Assembly (NCBI GenBank): GCA_026225235.1
Contig: JAMFSK010000004.1
Span: 1 to 48,169, forward strand
Length of the DNA: 48,169 bases
DNA from: Burkholderiales bacterium
GTDB lineage: Bacteria; Pseudomonadota; Gammaproteobacteria; Burkholderiales; Burkholderiaceae
Direction of reading: 5' to 3'
Shown here one piece after another: positions 19,469 through 28,882 of this stretch (within the stretch, counting starts at the first letter, position 1; every line of letters begins with the position of its first letter). A program made the position numbers and the translations under genes. The notes under the pieces were generated by a model that saw nothing but the letters and a program-made list of their open reading frames with translations, was not told the origin of the DNA and ran no database searches.

Positions 19469-19584
19469 GCCTAGCGGCTCGCCATGCCACGTCGGGTCCG
19501 GATTGCCCCAGGCGAATTGACATGGCCAAGATAATCAACATGGCCATGTTAGTGAAGACGGGAGGTGCCCAGCAATCGACAAAA

Positions 19585-19616
19585 AAAGCCGCCCTCATTG
19601 CTGAGCACGGCTTTCT
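19585..19616. terminator. Bidirectional terminator between miaA and purM
   Basis: A-run, then AAAGCCG, an inner CTCA-TTGC-TGAG hairpin and CGGCTTT form a stem-loop with a T-rich right arm and a run of seven A on the left. It lies between convergent miaA and purM and suits both. Confidence 0.7.
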
Positions 19617-19689
19617 TGTCACAACGAGCTTAACCAAACAGCAGGACGGCCGAAGCCAGGTTCGCCCTGGAACCCCAGGCGTTTGAACC

Positions 19690-20745
19690 TTAGATCACCA
19701 CCGTCTGCGCTTCCCCTTCTGCGCTATGGCGGATCAGGCCGATCTGCCAGACCGTTTCGCCCGCGCCAGCGAGCAGGCCTTGCGCGGCCTGGGCATCTTC
19801 CGCCGACACCACCAGCACCATGCCGATCCCACAGTTGAACACCCGGTGCATTTCCGCATCGGCGACGCCACCGTGCTTCTGCAACCAGCTGAACAGCGGC
19901 GGCATCACCCAGGCGCGGTGATCAAGTTCGGCGGTCAGCCCCGCCTGAAGAATACGCGGCACATTCTCGACCAGACCGCCACCCGTGATGTGGGCCAGGC
20001 CCTTGACCTTGATCTGCTTCATCAGTTCGAGCACCGGCTTCACATAGATGCGCGTCGGGGCCATCAATGCATCGGTCAGCGACCGGCCGTCAAAATCGGC
20101 GTCGAGGTCAGGCTTCGCGCGCTCGATGATCTTGCGCACCAGCGAAAAACCATTTGAATGAATACCGCTCGACGCAAGACCCAGCACGACGTCGCCCGTC
20201 TTGATCGATTTGCCGTCGATGATCTCGCTCTTCTCGACCGCACCGACCGCAAAACCCGCGAGGTCGTATTCGCCGTCGGGGTACATGCCCGGCATTTCCG
20301 CTGTTTCACCGCCGATCAGCGCGCAGTTCGAGAGTTCGCAGCCTTCGGCGATGCCCTTGATCACGCGCTCGGCGGTATCGACGTCAAGCTTGCCGCAGGC
20401 AAAGTAGTCGAGGAAAAACAGCGGTTCGGCGCCCTGCACGAGAATATCGTTGACGCTCATCGCGACGAGATCCTGGCCGACCGTATCGTGCTTGTTCAAC
20501 TGGAACGCCAGCTTGAGCTTGGTGCCGACCCCGTCGGTGCCTGACACGAGCACGGGTTCACGGTACCGCTTGGGCACTTCGAACAGCGCGCCGAAGCCGC
20601 CGATGCCGCCCAGCACGCCGTCACGCAAGGTCTTTTTCGCGAACGGCTTGATTCGGTCGATCAAGGCATCGCCCGCGTCGATATCGACGCCTGCGTCGCG
20701 ATAGGACAAACCAGATGCGGCGGGGCCGGCTTTCGGATCATTCAT
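19690..20745 (-). CDS. purM: Phosphoribosylformylglycinamidine cyclo-ligase
   Basis: Closes the imidazole ring in purine synthesis, converting FGAM to AIR with ATP. The 351-residue protein shows the PurM/AIR synthase signature: [21 protein letters not shown] near the N-terminus, [26 protein letters not shown] (ATP-binding), the [17 protein letters not shown] segment, [11 protein letters not shown] and [15 protein letters not shown]. The frame is open for another 100 codons upstream, but the ATG at 20745 ([20 protein letters not shown]) agrees with the family. Transcribed divergently from hda across 127 bases. Confidence 0.96.
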   Translation of the reverse strand: MNDPKAGPAASGLSYRDAGVDIDAGDALIDRIKPFAKKTLRDGVLGGIGGFGALFEVPKRYREPVLVSGTDGVGTKLKLAFQLNKHDTVGQDLVAMSVNDILVQGAEPLFFLDYFACGKLDVDTAERVIKGIAEGCELSNCALIGGETAEMPGMYPDGEYDLAGFAVGAVEKSEIIDGKSIKTGDVVLGLASSGIHSNGFSLVRKIIERAKPDLDADFDGRSLTDALMAPTRIYVKPVLELMKQIKVKGLAHITGGGLVENVPRILQAGLTAELDHRAWVMPPLFSWLQKHGGVADAEMHRVFNCGIGMVLVVSAEDAQAAQGLLAGAGETVWQIGLIRHSAEGEAQTVVI

Positions 20746-20872
20746 GGCAGGGGAAACAATGAGGTTCGGTAGAATGCGGATTTTAACCGATGCGATAGGT
20801 CGCCACTGACTTATCGGCATTCCGGTCGCGCTTCGCGCGACGCATTCCTTACAGCCGGCCTTTTCTTCGTTG

Positions 20873-21634
20873 GTGTCTTCCTTGCCTTTTGCGCCCCCCG
20901 CCCGCCAGTTGGTGCTCGACCTCGGCACGCCGCCGCCGGCGACGTTCGACAGCTTCGTGACAGGTGGTAATCCGGAGCTAGTCGCCCGTCTGCGGGGCCT
21001 GCCCGAGGGCCTGTCGGCCAGCGCGGAGCCGCCCGCGGACCGCACCTTTTATCTCTGGGGCGAGACCGGCAGCGGCCGCAGTCACCTGCTGCATGCGCTT
21101 TGCCACGCGGCGCCCGCGGGCCGCGCCCGCTATGTGCGCCCGCATAGCCCGCTCGCGGCATTCGAGTTTTCGGCGGAGATCACGACGTATTGTGTCGACG
21201 ATGTTCAGGCGCTCTCGGGCGCCCAGCAAATTGCGCTGTTCAACCTGTTCAACGAAGTGCGCGCCCATGCGCGTCACGCGCTGGTGGCCGCCGGCGACGC
21301 CGCGCCGCTGGGAATGACCGTGCGCGACGACCTGCGCACGCGCCTCGGCTGGGGCCTGGTGTACCAGGTCCTGCCACTCGACGACGCCGGCAAGATCCTC
21401 GCGCTCCGAAATGCGGCGCACGCCCGCGGCATCGCCCTGGCGGAGGACGTGCCAGCCTATCTGCTGACGCATTTCAAGCGCGACATGCCCAGCCTGATGG
21501 CCTTATTCGACGCACTCGACCGCTTCTCGCTCGAACAGAAGCGCGCCGTCACGCTGCCACTGCTGCGCGCCATGCTCGTCAATGAATTTCAAAATGATCT
21601 CCAAAACGATTTAGCGGACGATCGACCCGAATGA
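20873..21634 (+). CDS. hda: DnaA regulatory inactivator Hda
   Basis: AAA+ homologue of DnaA that, with the DNA-loaded beta clamp, stimulates DnaA-ATP hydrolysis and blocks re-initiation. Near the N-terminus RQLVLDLG fits the QL-type clamp-binding motif. The P-loop reads [13 protein letters not shown], where the usual Lys is Arg, as often in Hda. Walker B-like CVDDVQAL and [15 protein letters not shown] follow. No ATG is in frame before the clamp motif: possible starts are TTG 20870, GTG 20873 (used here, 253 residues) and TTG 20882, and no clear Shine-Dalgarno settles it. Its gene precedes the HAD phosphatase and pcnB, as in other Burkholderiaceae. Confidence 0.9.
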   Translation: MSSLPFAPPARQLVLDLGTPPPATFDSFVTGGNPELVARLRGLPEGLSASAEPPADRTFYLWGETGSGRSHLLHALCHAAPAGRARYVRPHSPLAAFEFSAEITTYCVDDVQALSGAQQIALFNLFNEVRAHARHALVAAGDAAPLGMTVRDDLRTRLGWGLVYQVLPLDDAGKILALRNAAHARGIALAEDVPAYLLTHFKRDMPSLMALFDALDRFSLEQKRAVTLPLLRAMLVNEFQNDLQNDLADDRPE

Positions 21635-21662
21635 TCACGCCGCTTCAAGTAAAATGCGCCCC

Positions 21663-22361
21663 ATGACTAAAGCTGCACGTAATCTCGCGCTGTTCGATCT
21701 CGATCACACCCTGCTGCCCACCGACAGCGACCACGAATGGGGTCGCTTCATGGTGAAGCTCGGTATTGTCGATGCGGAAAGTTTTGGCCGCGAACATGAC
21801 CGTTTCTATGCCGACTACCAAGCCGGCCACCTCGATATCTACGCCTATCTGCGCTTCTCACTCGCGCCGCTCGCCCGTCATTCACGCGAAGAGCTGCACG
21901 CCTGGCATGCGCAGTTCATGAACGAGGTGATCGAGCCGGCAATGGTGCCGGTCGCGCTCGAACTGGTGCGCGAACACCAGGAAGCCGGCGATCTGTGCTG
22001 CCTGATCACGGCGACCAATGCCTTCGTGACGGCGCCGATCGCGCGTGCGTTCGGCATCGAATGCCTGATTGCGCCCATGCCGGCGACGCTCGACGGCGAC
22101 CCGCACGGTCCCTACACCGGCGAACTCGATGGCATTCCGAGCTTCCAGGAAGGCAAGATCACCCGCACCGAGGCGTGGCTCGACTCGCTCGGCCAGGACT
22201 GGTCGAGCTTCGAGCACTCCTATTTCTACAGCGATTCGCGTAACGACATCCCTCTTCTAGAGAAAGTCACTGACCCGATCGCGACGAACCCGGACCCGAC
22301 GCTGCGCGAGCACGCGCTCAAGAAGGGCTGGCGGATTCTCGAATTGTTCGAAGCCAAGTGA
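21663..22361 (+). CDS. HAD superfamily subfamily IB phosphatase
   Basis: A 232-residue HAD-IB hydrolase (SerB-like). Motif I ALFDLDHTLLP carries the nucleophile Asp and the acid Asp two residues on; motif II is CLITATN; motif III/IV is the Lys in EGKITR and YSDSRNDIPLLEKV. The helical cap has the WHAQFMNEVIEP segment. Subfamily IB includes phosphoserine phosphatase and histidinol-phosphatase-like enzymes; proteins of this type in Burkholderiaceae are often annotated as histidinol phosphatase, but the substrate cannot be fixed from sequence. ATG at 21663 is used; another ATG nine bases upstream is less likely. The stop overlaps the pcnB GTG start by four bases. Confidence 0.85.
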   Translation: MTKAARNLALFDLDHTLLPTDSDHEWGRFMVKLGIVDAESFGREHDRFYADYQAGHLDIYAYLRFSLAPLARHSREELHAWHAQFMNEVIEPAMVPVALELVREHQEAGDLCCLITATNAFVTAPIARAFGIECLIAPMPATLDGDPHGPYTGELDGIPSFQEGKITRTEAWLDSLGQDWSSFEHSYFYSDSRNDIPLLEKVTDPIATNPDPTLREHALKKGWRILELFEAK

Positions 22362-23968
22362 TAAAAAAACTGATACGCCGGCTCCTCGGCCAAGACGACA
22401 ACGCCAACCCGGACGGTAGCCCGGCCAGTGGAACGAGCATGCCGAAGACACCGACGGTGCCCACCGTGGTGTCGGCCGACGTCCACCATATCGACCCCGC
22501 CCTGATCTCGCGCAATGCGGTCCGCGTGACCGACACGCTCCAGCAAGCCGGGTTTCGTGCATTTATCGTCGGCGGCGCGGTGCGCGACCTGCTGCTCAGC
22601 GTCGCGCCGAAGGATTTCGACGTCGCGACCGATGCAACCCCCGAGGAAGTGCAGAAGCTGTTCCGGCGCGCACGCATCATCGGGCGCCGGTTCCAGATCG
22701 TCCATGTGCAGTTTGGCCAGGACATCATCGAGACATCGACGTTCCGGGCGCTGGTCGACCAGCCGTCCGAGGCTGACGCCGCAGCGAAGGCCGAGTCAAA
22801 AAGCGAAGTGAAGGCCGAGGTCCGCACGGATGTCGAGCCGCCACGCCGGCTTAAGCGCGCCGAACTCGATCGCCGCACGCATGCCGTCGATGCGAGCGGC
22901 CGCGTGTTGCGCGACAACGTCTGGGGCGAGCAGCATGAAGACGCGACCCGTCGCGACTTCACGATCAATGCGATGTATTACGACCCCGCGACGCAAACGG
23001 TGCTCGATTATCACAACGGGATGGCCGATATCCGCGCGCGCACGCTGCGCATGATCGGCGACCCGACGACCCGTTTCCGCGAAGATCCGGTGCGCATGCT
23101 GCGCATCGTGCGTTTCGCCGCCAAGCTCAGTTTCGATATCGATCCGGCCACGCGCGAACCGATTACACGGCTCGCCGGCCTGATCAACAATGTGCCGGCA
23201 GCGCGTCTGTTCGACGAGATGCTCAAGCTGCTGCTCTCGGGCCATGCACTCGCCTGCCTGCAGCGACTGCGCGCCGAGGGCCTGCATCACGGTTTGCTGC
23301 CGCTGCTCGATGTCGTGCTTGAGCAGCCGCACGGCGAGAAATTCATCACGCTCGCGCTGACCAGCACCGACGACCGCGTTCGCGCGGGCAAACCCGTGTC
23401 GCCCGGTTTCCTCTTCGCGGCGCTGCTCTGGCAGCAAGTGCAGGACCGCTGGCAGAAGCACACGGCGAACGGCGAATATCCGATCCCGGGCTTGCATCGC
23501 GCGATGGATGAAGTGCTCGACACGCAGACCGAAAAGCTCGCGATCCAGAAGCGCTTTGTGGCCGACATGAAGGAAATCTGGGCCATGCAGCCGCGCCTCG
23601 AAAAGCACAGCGGCCGTACCGCGCTCAAGCTGCTCGAGCACCCGCGTTTCCGCGCCGCCTACGACTTCCTGCTGCTGCGCTGCGAGTCAGGCGAGCTCGA
23701 TGCCGATGTCGGTCTGTGGTGGACCGATTTTGTGGAAGGCGATATCTCCGCGCGCGACGTGCTGCTCACCAACGGCCCGACCAAAGAGCGCACTCCGCGT
23801 CGGCGTCGCCGCAGGGGCGGCCGGGGCAGCAAGGCTGAAGGCGGCATCGAGGCGGCGGGCGCGACCGATGCCCCGAGCCACGAGGATGGTGGCAGCGGTG
23901 GCACCGATCATGGCGACGATGGCCGCGACTATCACGACGAAAACCGCGCTGACTACAAGGGCGACTAG
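22358..23968 (+). CDS. pcnB: Poly(A) polymerase I PcnB
   Basis: Adds poly(A) tails to RNA 3' ends, speeding decay. The 536-residue class II nucleotidyltransferase shows GGAVRDLLL (72-80), the metal-binding pair Asp86 and Asp88 in KDFDVATDATPEEV, RRDFTINAMYYDP and the RNA-binding FREDPVRMLRIVRFAAKL. The C-terminus is a basic RRRRRGGRGSK tract followed by a Gly/Asp-rich acidic tail, typical of PcnB and useful to separate it from CCA-adding enzyme. The start is taken at GTG 22358 (MIKKLIRRLLGQDD), which overlaps the upstream HAD gene stop (GTGA) and matches PcnB N-termini; an ATG at 22439 would drop 27 residues. Confidence 0.93.
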   Translation: MIKKLIRRLLGQDDNANPDGSPASGTSMPKTPTVPTVVSADVHHIDPALISRNAVRVTDTLQQAGFRAFIVGGAVRDLLLSVAPKDFDVATDATPEEVQKLFRRARIIGRRFQIVHVQFGQDIIETSTFRALVDQPSEADAAAKAESKSEVKAEVRTDVEPPRRLKRAELDRRTHAVDASGRVLRDNVWGEQHEDATRRDFTINAMYYDPATQTVLDYHNGMADIRARTLRMIGDPTTRFREDPVRMLRIVRFAAKLSFDIDPATREPITRLAGLINNVPAARLFDEMLKLLLSGHALACLQRLRAEGLHHGLLPLLDVVLEQPHGEKFITLALTSTDDRVRAGKPVSPGFLFAALLWQQVQDRWQKHTANGEYPIPGLHRAMDEVLDTQTEKLAIQKRFVADMKEIWAMQPRLEKHSGRTALKLLEHPRFRAAYDFLLLRCESGELDADVGLWWTDFVEGDISARDVLLTNGPTKERTPRRRRRRGGRGSKAEGGIEAAGATDAPSHEDGGSGGTDHGDDGRDYHDENRADYKGD

Positions 23969-24136
23969 GGGTGTGCGTCGGAGCGACGCTCGCAAGCAGG
24001 CAGGCGCGAGAAGTGGCAAGATGCATCCCAGAGTTTGACCGACACGTCGGCCTGCTCGCCGGTCGTCGCGCACCGGCCGTCCGGCAGGGGTCCATCGAAG
24101 GCGACCCCGCCGGCCTGCAACGAACAAAGCAATGAA

Positions 24137-24652
24137 ATGACGTTAGCCTATCTTGGCCTCGGTGCGAACCTGGGCGATGCGCGGCAGACGATCAAGGATG
24201 CGGTTGTCTGCCTGGCCCAGCACCCCAGCGTGACTGTGGTCGCCAAATCGAGCCTGTACCGGACTGAGCCGGTCGACGCGGGCGGCGAAGACTATCTGAA
24301 TGTGGTCGCGGCCGTCGATACGTCACTCGACGCGCACCGCCTGCTCGCCCTGTGCCTGGCGATCGAACAACATTTTGGCCGCGAGCGGCCGTACCCGAAC
24401 GCACCCCGCACGCTCGACCTCGATGTGCTGCTCTATGGCGACGAGACGATCGACTCGCTCGAACTCGTGGTTCCGCATCCGCGCATGACGCGGCGCGCAT
24501 TTGTGCTGGTGCCCCTGGCCGAGTTGAACATCGCGCTCAAGATCCCCGGCCATGGCCCGGTCGATGCCCTGTTGCCGGCGGTGGCCGACCAGCGCATCGA
24601 GAAGGTCGAGGTTTGCCAATGCCGCATCCCGACCCGCACCCCTTCTTCCTGA
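24137..24652 (+). CDS. folK: 2-amino-4-hydroxy-6-hydroxymethyldihydropteridine diphosphokinase (HPPK)
   Basis: Transfers diphosphate from ATP to 6-hydroxymethyl-dihydropterin, making the pterin partner for p-aminobenzoate in folate synthesis. The 171-residue protein shows [11 protein letters not shown] at 4-13, [10 protein letters not shown], the [10 protein letters not shown] strand, [12 protein letters not shown] (metal- and ATP-binding) and the [17 protein letters not shown] loop. Length is normal for the single-domain enzyme (E. coli 159). ATG at 24137 is used; an open frame 34 codons upstream has no family character. A 168-base gap to pcnB contains a perfect GCGTCG-GAG-CGACGC hairpin at 23975-23989. 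panB starts 40 bases downstream. Confidence 0.95.
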   Translation: MTLAYLGLGANLGDARQTIKDAVVCLAQHPSVTVVAKSSLYRTEPVDAGGEDYLNVVAAVDTSLDAHRLLALCLAIEQHFGRERPYPNAPRTLDLDVLLYGDETIDSLELVVPHPRMTRRAFVLVPLAELNIALKIPGHGPVDALLPAVADQRIEKVEVCQCRIPTRTPSS

Positions 24653-24692
24653 ATCGCATGCCGCGCTGGCGTGCTTCCCTGGAGTCTGTTCG

Positions 24693-25508
24693 ATGAGTTA
24701 CCTCCAAGAGGCCGCCCGCTCGGCCGTCACTGTGCCGCGCCTCGCCGAAATGCGCGCACGCGGTGAAAAAATCGCGATGCTGACCGCGTATGACGCGAGC
24801 TTTGCGGCGGTCTGCGATGCGGCGGGGGTCGATTCGATCCTGATTGGCGATTCGCTCGGCAACGTGCTGCAAGGTCATGCGACCACGCTGCCGGTGACCC
24901 TGACGGATATCGCGTATCACACGGCCTCAGTGGCACGTGGCAACCGCAATGCGCTGGTGATTGCTGACCTGCCGTTTGGCAGCTATGGCACGCCGGTGGA
25001 CGCGTTCAACAATGCCGCGACACTGATGCGCGCGGGCGCGCAGATGGTCAAGCTCGAAGGCGGTGAGTGGCTCGCCGAGACGATTGCTTTCCTGGTCGCG
25101 CGCGCAGTGCCAGTTTGCGCGCATATCGGCCTCACGCCGCAGTCCGTCCATGCCTTCGGCGGCTTCAAGGTGCAGGGCAAGACCGATGCGGGCGCCGAGC
25201 AAGTGCGTCGCGATGCGCTCGCCATCGAACAGGCGGGCGCTCAGCTCGTGGTGCTCGAGGCGATTCCTGCGGTGCTCGCCACCGAGGTTACGCAGTCCCT
25301 GTCGATCCCGACCATCGGGATTGGCGCGAGCGTCGAATGCTCGGGCCAGGTCCTGGTGCTGCACGACATGCTCGGCATTTTCCCCGGCAAGCGACCGCGT
25401 TTCGTGAAGAACTTTCTCGAGCACAATGGCAGCGTCCAGGATGCCATCGCGGCCTATGTTCGCGCGGTCAAGGACAGCGCCTTTCCGGCACCCGAACACA
25501 CCTTCTAG
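24693..25508 (+). CDS. panB: 3-methyl-2-oxobutanoate hydroxymethyltransferase
   Basis: Makes ketopantoate from alpha-ketoisovalerate and 5,10-methylene-tetrahydrofolate, the first step of pantothenate synthesis. The 271-residue TIM-barrel protein has [22 protein letters not shown] at the N-terminus, the Mg-binding [67 protein letters not shown] and TIGIGAS, all family signatures. GGAG sits eight bases before the ATG at 24693. The stop TAG interlocks with the pabBC stop on the opposite strand. panC is not in the window. PanB consumes a folate cofactor made via FolK and PabBC, whose genes flank it. Confidence 0.96.
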   Translation: MSYLQEAARSAVTVPRLAEMRARGEKIAMLTAYDASFAAVCDAAGVDSILIGDSLGNVLQGHATTLPVTLTDIAYHTASVARGNRNALVIADLPFGSYGTPVDAFNNAATLMRAGAQMVKLEGGEWLAETIAFLVARAVPVCAHIGLTPQSVHAFGGFKVQGKTDAGAEQVRRDALAIEQAGAQLVVLEAIPAVLATEVTQSLSIPTIGIGASVECSGQVLVLHDMLGIFPGKRPRFVKNFLEHNGSVQDAIAAYVRAVKDSAFPAPEHTF

Positions 25509-27577
25509 TGTTGTAGCCGGGCCGGTCGCGGCCCGCGCAGCGCGTTGCAGATCATCAGCGCGTCGGCACGCAGGACGTCGGCGCGTGTCAGCACGCGTTC
25601 GGCGGCCTGCCATTGCGGATCTTCGAGCACGAGCGCGCGCATCACGCCGGGCAAGACACCCGAGGCAAGCGGCGGCGTCCACCACCGTCCGTCGAGCTTC
25701 ACGAACACGTTGGTGCGACCGCCTTCGGTCAGCTCGCCACGCGTGTTGAAAAACAGCATATCGAATGCACCGAGCGTATCGGCCATGCGCCACGCTTCGT
25801 CGTACTGTCCGCGGCGCGTCGTCTTGTAGCGCAGCAGCGCATCGTCAGCGTCGGTCGGCGCAAAACCATGCTCGTCGGCAAGCAGCACCGTGAGCGGCCC
25901 TTCGGGCAACGGTGTCATCGGGCCACCGCCGATCTCCACCTGCCCGCTCGCATCGAGCGAGACCTTCACGCGATGCTCGCCTTCGCTCAACTGCGGCAGG
26001 TAGGCATTCACCTGCTCGAGGATCGCTGCGGGGTCGAACTTCATGCCGAGTTCTGCCGCGCTATGCACGAGTCGCGCGAGATGCCGGTCCAGATGGGCGA
26101 CACCTCCTGCACGCGTGGCGCGCATCGTTTCAAACGCCGTCAGGCCGGGATCGTTGCCCGTCGCGAAACCTGCTTTCACTTTGCACTCTTCCCATTCAGA
26201 AGCGGCGACGCTGTCGAGCACGATGCCCGCTCCGACGCCCATTGAGCCACGTTTGCCGTGCGCATCGAGTACCAACGTACGGATCGCGACGGAAAGGCAG
26301 AAATTGCCGCACCTGCGCGCATCCGTCGGTGCGTCAAGCCACCCAATCGAGCCGGTATAGAGCCCGCGCGGGGACGTTTCGAGTTCGGCGATCAGTTCCA
26401 TCGCGCGATGTTTGGGCGCGCCGGTGATCGAGCCGCACGGAAACAAGGCGCACAGGATCTGCGCAAACGACAACTCAGTACGGACTGCGGCACGCACGGT
26501 AGAGGTCATTTGCCAGACGCGGCCATAGGCATTGACCGAAAAGAGGTCCGGTACGTTGACCGAACCCGTTTGCGCGACACGCCCGATGTCGTTGCGCAGC
26601 AGGTCGACGATCATCAGGTTTTCGGCGCGATTCTTCGGGTCAGCCTGGAGTTCGGCACGTATGCGTGCATCGGCCTCGGGGTCGGTTACGCGCGCAGCGG
26701 TGCCCTTCATCGGCCTGGCCTGCAATTGGCCGGCTTTGTGTTGCAGGAATAGTTCAGGCGAACAGGACAGGATCATGCGCGCGTCGGGCAGCGCAATCAG
26801 TGCGCCGTAACGGACTGGCTGCCGCGCGCGTAAGCGCCGGTAGAGCGCGATCGGCGATCCGAAGACGTCGAAACCGAGCCGGTAGGTGTAGTTGATCTGG
26901 TAGGTGTCGCCCCGTTCGAGGGCCGCATGGATCTCGGCGATCGCGGCGTTGAAGCGCTCATGCGAGATGTCGGCTGTGACGCGCGCCAAGCCTGCGGGAG
27001 TGGGCTCAGGTGCGAGTACAACTGCTCCTGCCTCTCCTGCCTCTCCTGCCTCTCCTGCCTCTCCTGCCTCTCCTGCCTCTCCTGCCTCTCCTGCCGTTGA
27101 TGCCGTTGATGCCGTTGATGCCGTTGATGCCGTTGATGCTGGCATTGTCGACGCGTCTGCAGATGCCACCTCTCGCTGCAGTAAAAGATCGACCGGCATA
27201 CGCCCCGCCTCGGCGTCACCCTCCTCGACCTCCCTCTCGGCCAACCACCGATCCACAGCCTCACGCGACACGCGTTCGCATCGCGCAAACAGCAAAAAGC
27301 GCAGCGCCGGTTGCCCGGCCTGCGCGTTTGCATTCACAGTCTGATGCCCGCCCAACGAACCGATCCGGTCAACCGACGCCCGTGCCGCACCCCACTCGTA
27401 GTCGGCCAGCACAACCGCGTGCAGGCCATCGCGCGAGGCATGTTCAGCCTCGGCGCACACGGCGTCGACGTCATCCGCACCAGACGAGATCAACTCGCCG
27501 ACCAGCCCCGTATAGAGCCGGCTGGTCGGCATGGCGACAGACGCGTCGCAGTCATCCAGCAACGCGAACGGTTCCAC
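25505..27577 (-). CDS. pabBC: Aminodeoxychorismate synthase component I / lyase fusion (PabB-PabC)
   Basis: Makes p-aminobenzoate for folate: the PabB half aminates chorismate to ADC, and the PabC half removes pyruvate. The 690-residue protein has a PabB chorismate-binding domain (about 200-475): [11 protein letters not shown], the active-site Lys291 in [31 protein letters not shown] and [10 protein letters not shown]. From about 478 a PabC aminotransferase-IV domain follows: AFETMRA, PLP Lys585 in LLRYKTTRR, and [17 protein letters not shown]. Residues 147-183 are (AST)5(GEA)7, encoded by 9-bp tandem repeats. GTG 27577, ten bases after the dnaJ stop, keeps the family-like [10 protein letters not shown] opening; an ATG at 27532 would remove it. 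Confidence 0.93.
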   Translation of the reverse strand: MEPFALLDDCDASVAMPTSRLYTGLVGELISSGADDVDAVCAEAEHASRDGLHAVVLADYEWGAARASVDRIGSLGGHQTVNANAQAGQPALRFLLFARCERVSREAVDRWLAEREVEEGDAEAGRMPVDLLLQREVASADASTMPASTASTASTASTASTAGEAGEAGEAGEAGEAGEAGEAGAVVLAPEPTPAGLARVTADISHERFNAAIAEIHAALERGDTYQINYTYRLGFDVFGSPIALYRRLRARQPVRYGALIALPDARMILSCSPELFLQHKAGQLQARPMKGTAARVTDPEADARIRAELQADPKNRAENLMIVDLLRNDIGRVAQTGSVNVPDLFSVNAYGRVWQMTSTVRAAVRTELSFAQILCALFPCGSITGAPKHRAMELIAELETSPRGLYTGSIGWLDAPTDARRCGNFCLSVAIRTLVLDAHGKRGSMGVGAGIVLDSVAASEWEECKVKAGFATGNDPGLTAFETMRATRAGGVAHLDRHLARLVHSAAELGMKFDPAAILEQVNAYLPQLSEGEHRVKVSLDASGQVEIGGGPMTPLPEGPLTVLLADEHGFAPTDADDALLRYKTTRRGQYDEAWRMADTLGAFDMLFFNTRGELTEGGRTNVFVKLDGRWWTPPLASGVLPGVMRALVLEDPQWQAAERVLTRADVLRADALMICNALRGPRPARLQH
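27025..27139. repeat. Two adjacent 9-bp tandem repeats inside pabBC
   Basis: On the plus strand CTCCTGCCT repeats nearly eight times (27025-27095) and passes directly into GCCGTTGAT repeated five times (27093-27137). Units are nearly perfect. Read in the pabBC frame they encode GEA and AST. The unit length is a multiple of three, so copy-number change would lengthen or shorten the protein in frame. Confidence 0.95.
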
Positions 27578-27587
27578 GCCCGTCTGC

Positions 27588-28742
27588 CTATTCGAAGAAG
27601 CTCTTCACCCGATCGAACCAGCCCTTGCTCTGCGGGCTATGTCGCGCCCCACCCTCGCTCAGCGACTTCTCGAATTGCTTGAGCAGATCGCGTTGCGGAT
27701 CGGTGAGCTTCACTGGCGTCTCGACGAGCACATGCACGTAGAGATCGCCGGCCACGGTCGCGCGCACGCCCTTGATGCCCTTGCCGCGCAGGCGGAACGT
27801 GCGTCCCGATTGCGTGCCTTCGGGCACCGGGAACGTCACGCGGCCCGACAGCGTCGGCACTTCGATCTCGCCGCCGAGCGCCGCAGTCGTGAACGCAATC
27901 GGCATCTGGCAATGCAAGTCGTCGCCGTCGCGCTCAAACACGCTGTGCTGCTTGATATGGATCTCGACAAACAGGTCGCCTGACGGACCGCCGTTCAAAC
28001 CCGGTTCACCGTTACCGGCCGAGCGGATCCGCATGCCGTCGTCGATCCCGGCCGGAATCTTCACTTCGAGCGTCTTGGTCTGCTTGACCTTGCCCGCGCC
28101 GTGGCAGTTTGCGCACGGGTCGGGAATGTAGCTGCCGGAGCCATGGCATTTCGGGCAGGTTTGCTGGATGCTGAAGAACCCTTGCGACATCCTCACCGCG
28201 CCGCCGCCACCGCAGGTCGGGCAGACTTCGGGCTTGGTGCCCGGCTTCGCGCCGTTGCCGTGACAGATGTCGCACGTGGTCCAGCTCGGCACGCGAATCT
28301 GCGTCTCATAGCCGTGGGCTGCCTGCTCGAGCGTGATCTCCATGCTGTAGCGCAGGTCCGCGCCGCGATAGACCTGCGGGCCACCCGGACGGGCGCCGCG
28401 CTGACTGCCGGCACCGCCGCCGCCCGCTGCCGCCTGGCCAAAGATGTCACCGAAGATATCGCCGAACGCCTCAGCAAAACCGCCGAAACCCTGTCCGCCC
28501 GCACCCGCCATGTTCGGATCGACACCCGCGTGGCCATACTGGTCGTAGGCCGCACGCTTCTGGGCGTCGGACAGCATCTCATAGGCTTCCTTCGCCTCCT
28601 TGAAGCTCTCTTCCGATCCCTTGTTGTCCGGATTCCGGTCAGGGTGATGCTTCATCGCGAGCTTGCGATAGGCCTTCTTGATGTCTTCTTCGCTCGCGTT
28701 CTTGGCTACGCCCAGAACTTCGTAATAATCCCGTTTCGCCAT
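27588..28742 (-). CDS. dnaJ: Chaperone DnaJ (Hsp40)
   Basis: Co-chaperone that delivers substrates to DnaK and triggers its ATPase. The 384-residue type I DnaJ has the J domain (1-70, [15 protein letters not shown] at 33-35), a Gly-rich/Gly-Phe segment at about 75-125, the cysteine-rich domain with four CxxCxGxG-type repeats ([32 protein letters not shown]) and the C-terminal substrate-binding sheets ending [14 protein letters not shown] frame extending seven codons upstream of the ATG at 28742 is ignored. It lies 140 bases after dnaK with a strong hairpin between them. Confidence 0.97.
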   Translation of the reverse strand: MAKRDYYEVLGVAKNASEEDIKKAYRKLAMKHHPDRNPDNKGSEESFKEAKEAYEMLSDAQKRAAYDQYGHAGVDPNMAGAGGQGFGGFAEAFGDIFGDIFGQAAAGGGGAGSQRGARPGGPQVYRGADLRYSMEITLEQAAHGYETQIRVPSWTTCDICHGNGAKPGTKPEVCPTCGGGGAVRMSQGFFSIQQTCPKCHGSGSYIPDPCANCHGAGKVKQTKTLEVKIPAGIDDGMRIRSAGNGEPGLNGGPSGDLFVEIHIKQHSVFERDGDDLHCQMPIAFTTAALGGEIEVPTLSGRVTFPVPEGTQSGRTFRLRGKGIKGVRATVAGDLYVHVLVETPVKLTDPQRDLLKQFEKSLSEGGARHSPQSKGWFDRVKSFFE

Positions 28743-28841
28743 AATCCGTGCTGATACTCGCAACGGGCCTCGCGACCCTTACAAACGATAAAGCCTGGTC
28801 GGCCCACAAAGGGTCGCCAGGCGCCGCAATCGACAAGCAAA

Positions 28842-28872
28842 CCGGCCATCGGCGTGAAACGCGGATGGCCGG
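28842..28872 (-). terminator. Hairpin between dnaK and dnaJ
   Basis: CCGGCCATC and GATGGCCGG form a 9-bp perfect stem around a 13-base loop that can itself pair (GCG/CGC). On the minus strand it follows the dnaK stop by about ten bases and is followed only by TTTG, so it is more likely a partial terminator or mRNA-stabilising structure that lowers dnaJ relative to dnaK. Confidence 0.55.
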
Positions 28873-28882
28873 CCTGGACTAC

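Noticed and set aside
19465..19686. A 73-codon plus-strand frame after miaA
   Set aside because: Its sequence contains the miaA/purM terminator hairpin and has no family similarity.
27025..27139. CRISPR array or phase-variable contingency locus
   Set aside because: Units are only 9 bp with no spacers, which rules out CRISPR; the unit is a multiple of three, so copy changes cannot switch translation on or off by frameshift.
27010..27741. A plus-strand frame with poly(Leu-Leu-Pro) repeats opposite pabBC
   Set aside because: Created by the 9-bp repeats being read in a different frame and strand; no start context.
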